Assembly (NCBI RefSeq): GCF_003112555.1
Contig: NZ_BEWB01000011.1
Span: 124,001-188,000, forward strand
Direction: 5' to 3'
DNA length: 64,000 bases
Source: Streptomyces coelicoflavus
GTDB lineage: Bacteria; Actinomycetota; Actinomycetes; Streptomycetales; Streptomycetaceae
Shown here: one piece after another, positions 58,794-64,000 of the stretch
Numbering within the stretch: position 1 is the stretch's first letter
How the letters are laid out: each line of letters starts with the position of its first letter
Made by a program: the position numbers and the translations under genes
The notes under the pieces: model-generated
The model's input: only the letters and a program-made list of their open reading frames with translations
Told to the model about the DNA's origin: nothing
The model's database searches: none

Positions 58794-59726
58794 GTGATCC
58801 TCACCGTCACTCTCAACACCGCGCTCGACATCACCTACCGCGTCCAGGGCCTCAGGCCCCACGCCTCCCACCGGGTGACCGAGGTGACCGAGCGGCCCGG
58901 CGGCAAGGGGCTGAACGTGGCCCGCGTCCTCGCGGCCCTCGGGCACGAGGTGACGGTCACCGGTTTCGCGGGCGGCACCACCGGCGGCGTCGTGCGCGAG
59001 GGGCTGACCGGCGTGCGCGGGGTGACCGACGCGCTGGTGCCGGTCGCGGGGGCGACGCGGCGCACCGTCGCGGTCGTCGACGAGCGCACCGGCGACACCA
59101 CCCAGCTCAACGAGCCGGGCCCGGCCGTGGCGCCCGCCGAGTGGAACGCCTTCCAGGAGGCGTACGAGGACCTGCTGACCGGCGCCGCCGCGGTGGCCCT
59201 GTGCGGCAGCCTGCCGCCGGGCGTCCCGGTGGGCGCGTACGCCGGTCTGGTGCGGGCCGCGCGTGCCGCGGGCGTGCCGGTGCTGCTCGACACCAGCGGG
59301 GAGCCGCTGCGGCGGGGGCTCGCCGCCCGCCCGGACCTGATCAAGCCGAACGCCGACGAGCTGGCCGAGCTGACCGGCTCGCACGAGCCGCAGCGCGCCG
59401 CGCAGGCCGCCCGGCGCCGCGGTGCCCGCTCGGTGGTCGCCTCGCTGGGCGCGGAGGGGCTGCTCGCGGTGACCCCGGAGGGCCGCTGGCGGGCCGCCCC
59501 GCCGGCCCACGTCCACGGCAACCCGACCGGCGCGGGCGACTCCGCGGTGGCGGGCCTGCTCTCCGGCCTGGTGGAGCACCTGCCCTGGCCGGACCGGCTG
59601 ACCCGCGCGGTCGCCCTGTCGGCGGCGACGGTGCTGGCGCCGGTGGCGGGCGAGTTCGACCGGACGGCGTACGAGGAACTGCTCGGACGCGGCGTCGCGG
59701 TGACGGCGGAGGCGGGCGCGGCCTGA
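58794..59726 (+). CDS. PfkB-family sugar kinase (1-phosphofructokinase/tagatose-6-phosphate type)
   Basis: 310 residues from the GTG at 58794 with GGGGGAGG 8 bases upstream; an in-frame GTG at 58737 could be a leaderless start behind CATGAT. Opening VILTVTLNTALDITYRVQGL, substrate motif RPGGKGLNVARVLAALGHEVTVTGF, and the anion-hole/catalytic motif NPTGAGDSAVAG near 242-252 are PfkB. Family members act on fructose-1-phosphate or tagatose-6-phosphate. Position after nagA suggests amino-sugar or hexosamine catabolism, but the substrate is unproven. Confidence 0.88.
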   Translation: MILTVTLNTALDITYRVQGLRPHASHRVTEVTERPGGKGLNVARVLAALGHEVTVTGFAGGTTGGVVREGLTGVRGVTDALVPVAGATRRTVAVVDERTGDTTQLNEPGPAVAPAEWNAFQEAYEDLLTGAAAVALCGSLPPGVPVGAYAGLVRAARAAGVPVLLDTSGEPLRRGLAARPDLIKPNADELAELTGSHEPQRAAQAARRRGARSVVASLGAEGLLAVTPEGRWRAAPPAHVHGNPTGAGDSAVAGLLSGLVEHLPWPDRLTRAVALSAATVLAPVAGEFDRTAYEELLGRGVAVTAEAGAA

Positions 59727-59766
59727 ACCCGCCGGGTGCGCCGCACGGCCCGACGCCGGGGCGGAC

Positions 59767-60756
59767 CTAGTCCTTGACCTGGCCCTTCTTCAGGGAGAAC
59801 TGGTCCAGCAGGACGTTGCACTTGTCACCGTCGGCGCAGGACAGGGTGATGGTGTTGGTGCCCTTGTTGAGGGTGGGCCAGGCGTAGGTCTTGGTCCAGC
59901 CCTTGGCGAAGTCGCCGTCCTCGGCGCCCGCGAAGTTGCCCAGGTTCAGCTTGCTGCCGAACTCCTTGCCGTTGACCGTGAGGGTCATCGACTGGTCCTC
60001 GCCGGCCGCGCTGTACGTGGTGAAGAGGGTGTAGAGGCCGTCCTTGGGGATGCCGTCCACGGTCCAGGTGACCGAGGAGCCCGGCTGGTTGAGATTGGCC
60101 ACGTAGACGCCGCCGTCCGACTCGGCGCCCTCCACGTCCGACGCGAGGGAGGCCGAGCCGCCCAGCCGCATCGCCTTCGCGTCGACGGAGGGCAGCTCGA
60201 CGTCCTGCTCCTCGCCGTCGTCGCTCGCCGACGGGCTGGGCTCGCTGCTCTGGGACTGGGTGGGGGTGGTGTCGCCGCCCGCCTCGTTGCCGCCCTTGTC
60301 GTCGTCGGAGCCGCTGCTCGTCATGGCCACGGCGATGCCGATGACCACGGCGGCGACGACCGCCACCGCGCCGATCAGCAGACCCTTGGTGTTGGGACCG
60401 CGGCGACCGCCGCCCCCGCCGTGCCCGGAGGGCTGCTGCGGGCCCCCGGGACCGCCCCCGCCGGGGAAGGTCTCCGGCGCCGCGTAGTGCGCGTTCGGCT
60501 GTCCGTACGCCCCCTGCGGCTGGCCGTAGGCACCCTGCTGGGGCGGGGCTGCCTGGCCGTGGGCGGCGGTCTGCGCGCCCTGGCCCTGGGGTGCCCCGTA
60601 CTGCCGTGTGCCGACGGGACGCACCCGGTTGACGGAGTTCGGGTAGCCGTAGCCACCGGACGGCGGCTGGGCCCCGTTGGCCTGCCCGTCGGCGTAGAGG
60701 TAGCCGAAGGGGTCGTCGTCCTCGGGCGTGCTCGCGCCGTTGTTGCCGGGCGTCAT
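59767..60756 (-). CDS. Membrane-anchored carbohydrate-binding (CBM35-like) protein
   Basis: 329 residues. A cytoplasmic Gly/Pro/Gln-rich N-half with GAYGQPQGAYGQPNA repeats leads to one membrane helix (GLLIGAVAVVAAVVIGIAVAM), an acidic Ser/Asp linker and a C-terminal beta-sandwich of about 130 residues (LGGSASLASDVEGAESDGGVYVANLNQPGSSVTWTVDGIPKDGLYTLFTTYSAAGEDQSMTLTVNGKE...NTITLSCADGDKCNVLLDQFSL) of the CBM35/CBM6 type. The outside domain should bind polysaccharide. It lies beside amino-sugar genes but is convergent to the PfkB gene. Confidence 0.82.
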   Translation of the reverse strand: MTPGNNGASTPEDDDPFGYLYADGQANGAQPPSGGYGYPNSVNRVRPVGTRQYGAPQGQGAQTAAHGQAAPPQQGAYGQPQGAYGQPNAHYAAPETFPGGGGPGGPQQPSGHGGGGGRRGPNTKGLLIGAVAVVAAVVIGIAVAMTSSGSDDDKGGNEAGGDTTPTQSQSSEPSPSASDDGEEQDVELPSVDAKAMRLGGSASLASDVEGAESDGGVYVANLNQPGSSVTWTVDGIPKDGLYTLFTTYSAAGEDQSMTLTVNGKEFGSKLNLGNFAGAEDGDFAKGWTKTYAWPTLNKGTNTITLSCADGDKCNVLLDQFSLKKGQVKD

Positions 60757-60877
60757 CCCTAGGTCTCCTAACCAGATGCGGTGCGTGGTGCGGTACGGGT
60801 GGGTGAGAAAGCGAGCCTACCCGCTTCCACTGACCCAAACGGGTGACTCAGACCGCATCAACGCGCTGACCTGGTGA

Positions 60878-62542
60878 TCATCCGGCCCGGCGGTGCTGTT
60901 TGGGACGAGATCGTTTCTCGACGTACATCCGTTCGTCAGCCGACTTTAGGACTTCGTCCGCCGTCATGCCGCAGTGGGCCCAGCCGATGCCGAAACTGGC
61001 GCCCACCCGGACGGCCCGGCCCTCGGCCCGGATCGGCTGGATGATCTCGCCCCGCAGCCGTACGGCGAGGTCCTGGGCGTCGGCCTTGCCGAGGCCGTTG
61101 GCGAGGATCACGAACTCGTCGCCGCCGAGCCGGGCCACGGTGTCGCCGTCGCGGACCCCGCCGCTGAGCCGCCGGGCGACCTCGATGAGCACGGCGTCGC
61201 CCGCGTTGTGCCCGAACCGGTCGTTGATCGACTTGAAACCGTCCAGGTCGCAGAAGAGGACCGCGAGCCCCTTGGTGCCGTCGTCGCGCCCGTCCTCGGG
61301 CGCCACGGCGTGCACGTGGTGGTCGAAGGCGCCGTACGGCTCGGCGGCGGCGGAGAAGTCGAAGGTGTGGCCGCCGGAGTCGAACACGGCGGAGTGCCCG
61401 TAGGCGGCGTCCATGGCGTCGGCCACGGCCGCGTGCGCGGACTGCGGGCGCTGGCACAGCCGGGCGGCGAGCCGGGAGCGCAGCTCGGCACTGTTGGGCA
61501 GGCCGGTGAGGGAGTCGTGGGAGGCGCGGTGGGCGAGCTGGAGCTCGCGGCGCTTGCGTTCCTCTATGTCCTCGACGTGGGTGAGCAGGAAGCGCGGCCC
61601 GTCGGCGGCGTCGGCGACGACGCTGTTGCGCAGCGAGACCCAGACGTAGGTGCCGTCGCGGCGGCCCAGGCGCAGCTCGGCCCGGCCGCCCTCGGCGGAG
61701 GTGCGCAGCAGGGTGCCGATGTCCTCGGGGTGCACCAGGTCGGAGAAGGCATAGCGGCGCATCGAGGAGGCCCGGCGGCCCAGCAGCCGGCACAGGGCGT
61801 CGTTGGTGCGCAGGATGCGGCCGTGCTGGTCGCCCCCCATCTCGGCGATGGCCATGCCGGAGGGGGCGTACTCGAAGGCCTGCCGGAAGCTCTCCTCGCT
61901 GGCCCTGAGCGCCTGCTGGTCGCGCTCCAGGCGGACCAGGGCGCGCTGCATGTTGGAGCGGAGCCGGGCGTTGCTGATCGCGATGGCGGCCTGGAACGCG
62001 TACATCTGCAAAGCCTCGCGGCCCCAGGCGCCGGGACGGCGGCCGTTGCGCGGCCGGTCCACGGACAGGACGCCGATCAGCTCGCCGCTGCTGCCGCCGC
62101 CCTGCGGGCCGGGCGCGTACATCGGGGCGAAGAGCCGGTCCGAGGGGTGCCACTCGTCCTCGAAGCGGGGCGCGGGCCCGTCGGTGTACCACTGCGGGAC
62201 GTCGTCGTCGTCGAGGACCCAGCCCTCGGTGTGGGGTATGAAGATCAGGTCGCCCCACTGCTCGCCCATGTTCAGGCGCCGGTCCCAGGACTCCCGGGAG
62301 CCCGAGCGGCCGGTGATGAGCGCCTCGGCGGCCTGGTTGCCGGCGAAGGCGGCGACGACGAGGTCGCCGTCGGGGCCGACCAGGTTGACGCACGCCAGCT
62401 CGTAGCCGAGGGCCTGGACGACGCCGTCGGCGACGGCCTGGAGGGTGTCGGCCAGGCTGCGGGCCTTGTTCATGTCGGCCATGGCCTGGTGCAGCTGCCG
62501 CAGGGACGCAAGGCGGACATAGGGCTCCGAGTCGGTCTCCAT
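60878..62542 (-). CDS. cdgB: Diguanylate cyclase CdgB (GAF-PAS-GGDEF)
   Basis: 554 residues. An N-terminal GAF-like domain (about 15-190, GDLVVAAFAGNQAAEALITG...), a PAS domain (about 215-335, SFRQAFEYAPSGMAIAEMGGDQHGRILRTNDALCRLLG), then the cyclase. GGDEF is intact (RLGGDEFVIL, from about residue 473) and an inhibitory RxxD site (RDGD) lies five residues before it, so the enzyme should be active and product-inhibited. A ~50-residue insert separates LTGLPN from FCDLDGFK. Order and domains match CdgB of S. coelicolor, a BldD target. BldD and CRP-like boxes lie upstream. Confidence 0.93.
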   Translation of the reverse strand: METDSEPYVRLASLRQLHQAMADMNKARSLADTLQAVADGVVQALGYELACVNLVGPDGDLVVAAFAGNQAAEALITGRSGSRESWDRRLNMGEQWGDLIFIPHTEGWVLDDDDVPQWYTDGPAPRFEDEWHPSDRLFAPMYAPGPQGGGSSGELIGVLSVDRPRNGRRPGAWGREALQMYAFQAAIAISNARLRSNMQRALVRLERDQQALRASEESFRQAFEYAPSGMAIAEMGGDQHGRILRTNDALCRLLGRRASSMRRYAFSDLVHPEDIGTLLRTSAEGGRAELRLGRRDGTYVWVSLRNSVVADAADGPRFLLTHVEDIEERKRRELQLAHRASHDSLTGLPNSAELRSRLAARLCQRPQSAHAAVADAMDAAYGHSAVFDSGGHTFDFSAAAEPYGAFDHHVHAVAPEDGRDDGTKGLAVLFCDLDGFKSINDRFGHNAGDAVLIEVARRLSGGVRDGDTVARLGGDEFVILANGLGKADAQDLAVRLRGEIIQPIRAEGRAVRVGASFGIGWAHCGMTADEVLKSADERMYVEKRSRPKQHRRAG

Positions 62543-62664
62543 GCTCGCCCTCCCCCCGAGACCTCGCAGTGAATCAAGGGTTGTCTTCGGCGCCTTTACT
62601 GAGGGTGCCCCGGATCGTGCTCTTGCAGGTTCCCCGCCACTGAATCACAGCGCGCTCCCCACTC

Positions 62665-62679
62665 GGTACACAGGGTCAA
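62665..62679. promoter_or_regulatory. BldD box upstream of cdgB
   Basis: GGTACACAGGGTCAA matches the 15-bp BldD box nTnACnC(A/T)GnGTnAn at 8 of 9 fixed positions (only the first T differs). It lies about 123 bases before the cdgB start. From memory, cdgB is a direct BldD target in S. coelicolor. Confidence 0.7.
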
Positions 62680-62693
62680 CAATTACCGCCCCT

Positions 62694-62709
62694 TGTGACT
62701 CAAGTCACA
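62694..62709. promoter_or_regulatory. CRP-like box between cdgB and the flavin reductase
   Basis: TGTGACTCAAGTCACA is an exact TGTGA-N6-TCACA dyad. Streptomyces Crp also prefers GTG-N6-G/CAC-like sites. It lies about 150 bases before cdgB and 160 bases before the flavin reductase. The rest of the 325-base gap carries both promoters and no gene. Confidence 0.65.
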
Positions 62710-62867
62710 GCAAAACCTGAACAATTGAGTGGGGATTCCGCGCTTTCCCTGTGTGTTTACCGAACGCAAAGTTTGTGGGTATGCGCACGACTCCTCCCAT
62801 GGTCCTAGGTCCCGGTTCCGACCGGGGCCCGATGCCGGGCCGACGCACCGGAGATTAGCGTGACGGG

Positions 62868-63458
62868 GTGCCGAACACTCGATCCCTCACCAGCCCCGCG
62901 CCTCCGTTCCCGTCGCCCGCCTCCGGGCATTCTGAGGGGGTGAGCAACGAGGAGTTCCGTGCCGCCATGTCCCGGCTGGCCTCGGGCGTGGTCCTGGTGA
63001 CCGCGCAGGAGCCGCCGCTGGATCCCGACGACCCGCTGGCTCCGCGCGGCGAGGACGTCGGCATGACGGCCACCGCGTTCATGTCGGTGTCCCTGGACCC
63101 GCCGCTGGTCCTGGTCAGCCTGCGCGAGGGCTCCCGCATGGACGACCTGCTGGACGAGCAGCCCCTGTGGGCGGTCTCCGTCCTCTCCGAGAGCCAGCGG
63201 CACATCGCGGGCCGCTTCGCGATGAAGGGCCGCGTCAGCGACCGCCTCCTGTTCGCGGACATCCCGTACGTGCGGGGCGAGGCGACCGGGGCGCCGCTGG
63301 CGGGCGGCGCCCTGGCGACCCTGGAGTGCCGCACCGAACAGCGGGTGCCGGCCGGCGACCACACCCTCGTGATCGGGCGGGTCCTCACCGCCTCGCTGCC
63401 GAGCGGCGACGGGGGGCCGCTGACGTACTTCCGGGGGCGCTACCGGCATCTGGGTTGA
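62868..63458 (+). CDS. Flavin reductase-like protein
   Basis: 196 residues from the GTG at 62868; a GTG at 62940 is the alternative short start. After a Pro/Ser-rich head, FRAAMSRLASGVVLVTAQ...GEDVGMTATAFMSVSLDPPLVLVSLREGSRM is the FMN-binding flavin reductase domain, and VSVLSESQRHIAGRFAMKG plus YFRGRYRHLG at the end complete the two-component monooxygenase reductase pattern. It would supply reduced flavin. No partner monooxygenase is seen. Divergent from cdgB. Confidence 0.88.
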   Translation: MPNTRSLTSPAPPFPSPASGHSEGVSNEEFRAAMSRLASGVVLVTAQEPPLDPDDPLAPRGEDVGMTATAFMSVSLDPPLVLVSLREGSRMDDLLDEQPLWAVSVLSESQRHIAGRFAMKGRVSDRLLFADIPYVRGEATGAPLAGGALATLECRTEQRVPAGDHTLVIGRVLTASLPSGDGGPLTYFRGRYRHLG

Positions 63459-63506
63459 GCGGGGAATTCACTCGCCCGTGCCCCGCGCCCGGCCTAGGGT
63501 GCGCGC

Positions 63507-63989
63507 ATGACGACCAGCACGACGCTCCGCCTGGAGGAGATCACCCCGGCGAACATCGAGGCCGCCCTCGCGATACGGGTGCGGCCCGAGCAGGAGTTCG
63601 CCGTCGACCCGGTGGTGAAGTCCCTCGCCGAGGCGTACGTCCACGGCGAGAAGGCCTGGCCGCGCCTGATCCTCGACGGCGACCGTCCGGTCGGCTTCCT
63701 CATGGGGTTCTTCGGCGTCGACTGGTACGACGACGGCAGCGCACTGCGCTCCGGCCTGTGGCGCCTGAACATCGCCGCCGGGGAACAGGGCCGGGGATAC
63801 GGCCGCTTCGCCGTGGAGTCGGTGGCCGCCGAGGTCCGGCGCCGCGGCGGCACGGAGTGCTTCGTCACCTGGCACCCCGGCGAGCACGGCCCCGAGAACT
63901 TCTACCTGGGCCTCGGCTTCCGGCCCAACGGGGAGAAGGCCGAGGAGGAGACGGTCGGCGTGCTGGCGCTGGACGGGCCGGCTCTCTGA
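63507..63989 (+). CDS. GNAT-family acetyltransferase
   Basis: 160 residues from the ATG at 63507. LRLEEITPANIEAALAIRVRPEQEFAVDPVVKSLAEAYVHGEKAWPRLIL is the start of the spermidine/spermine-acetyltransferase-like branch. GDRPVGFLMGFFG and LWRLNIAAGEQGRGYGRFAVESVAAEVRRRG form the acetyl-CoA pyrophosphate loop, and FYLGLGFRPNGEK ends the fold. Acceptor unknown, perhaps a polyamine or amine. It follows the flavin reductase after 48 bases. The window ends 11 bases past its stop. Confidence 0.88.
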   Translation: MTTSTTLRLEEITPANIEAALAIRVRPEQEFAVDPVVKSLAEAYVHGEKAWPRLILDGDRPVGFLMGFFGVDWYDDGSALRSGLWRLNIAAGEQGRGYGRFAVESVAAEVRRRGGTECFVTWHPGEHGPENFYLGLGFRPNGEKAEEETVGVLALDGPAL

Positions 63990-64000
63990 CCGGGCTTCAG

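Noticed and set aside
62747..62775. Second BldD-box-like match on the minus strand near 62750
   Set aside because: Only 7 of 9 fixed positions fit and the sequence is A-rich by chance; weaker than the box at 62665.
1..64000. tRNA or rRNA genes
   Set aside because: No cloverleaf with an intact T-loop and acceptor stem, and no rRNA-like stretch, was seen on either strand by eye.

Overview
The window comes from a chromosomal core region of a Streptomyces species. The DNA is very GC-rich, codons end mostly in G or C, GTG and TTG starts are common, and several genes have no visible ribosome site because a -10 hexamer sits 6 to 9 bases before the start codon (leaderless). The gene set is typically actinobacterial: futalosine-route menaquinone genes, mycothiol-linked enzymes, DUF3027, DUF2530, DUF2771 and DUF3263 proteins, and BldD, DasR and HrcA sites. 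From memory, the order mqnB-mqnD-csp ... rpiR-murQ ... groEL-csp-metO-metM ... otsA ... nagK-nagA ... cdgB matches the S. coelicolor SCO4327 to SCO4281 block. I could not check this by alignment.

Layout. 1-6.6 kb: accessory metabolism and small regulators (SGNH hydrolase, Uma2 nuclease, aldo/keto reductase under a MerR-type operator, RNA 2',3'-cyclic phosphodiesterase, MarR-MFS operon). 6.6-13 kb: membrane transport (purine permease, P-type ATPase, NhaA antiporter fused to a DsbA-like thioredoxin domain). 13-19.6 kb: a sacsin/Hsp90-type ATPase, DUF3027, an MFS protein and a lipoprotein. 19.6-21.2 kb: mqnB-mqnD. 21-30 kb: a cold-shock protein, a HAD phosphatase, a 0.55-kb tandem-repeat array, and the XPB helicase with its partner protein, separated by two tiny predicted secreted peptides. 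30-37 kb: a HelD-like helicase, CutC, a mycothiol-dependent enzyme gene broken by a short hairpin repeat, and DinB/GNAT and HD-domain proteins. 37-45.8 kb: the RpiR-murQ amino-sugar recycling pair, TetR regulators, an SDR, an esterase and an old-yellow-enzyme reductase. 46-50.4 kb: groEL under two CIRCE elements, a cold-shock gene, and a two-gene operon (threonine-synthase-like protein plus MoaD/ThiS-type sulfur carrier) under a SAM-I riboswitch. 50.4-55 kb: glucosyl-3-phosphoglycerate synthase, trehalose synthesis (otsA, otsB) and a 192-bp MITE-like element. 55-60 kb: sugar-binding lipoprotein, nagK-nagA under twin DasR sites, and a PfkB kinase. 60.9-64 kb: the diguanylate cyclase cdgB with BldD and CRP-like boxes, a flavin reductase and a GNAT.

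How the parts connect. MurQ makes GlcNAc-6-phosphate, which NagA deacetylates, so two separately regulated pieces (RpiR and DasR) of cell-wall sugar recycling lie 20 kb apart. The metM-metO operon links sulfur transfer to homocysteine with SAM feedback. MqnB and MqnD act in one pathway. OtsA, OtsB and GpgS draw on activated glucose. CdgB connects c-di-GMP to the BldD developmental switch.

The most rewarding signals are the SAM-riboswitch/metM/metO operon, the hairpin insertion that splits the mycothiol enzyme gene, the MITE-like element with perfect 22-bp terminal inverted repeats, the twin secreted micro-peptides beside XPB, the double CIRCE, and the BldD plus CRP boxes between cdgB and the flavin reductase.
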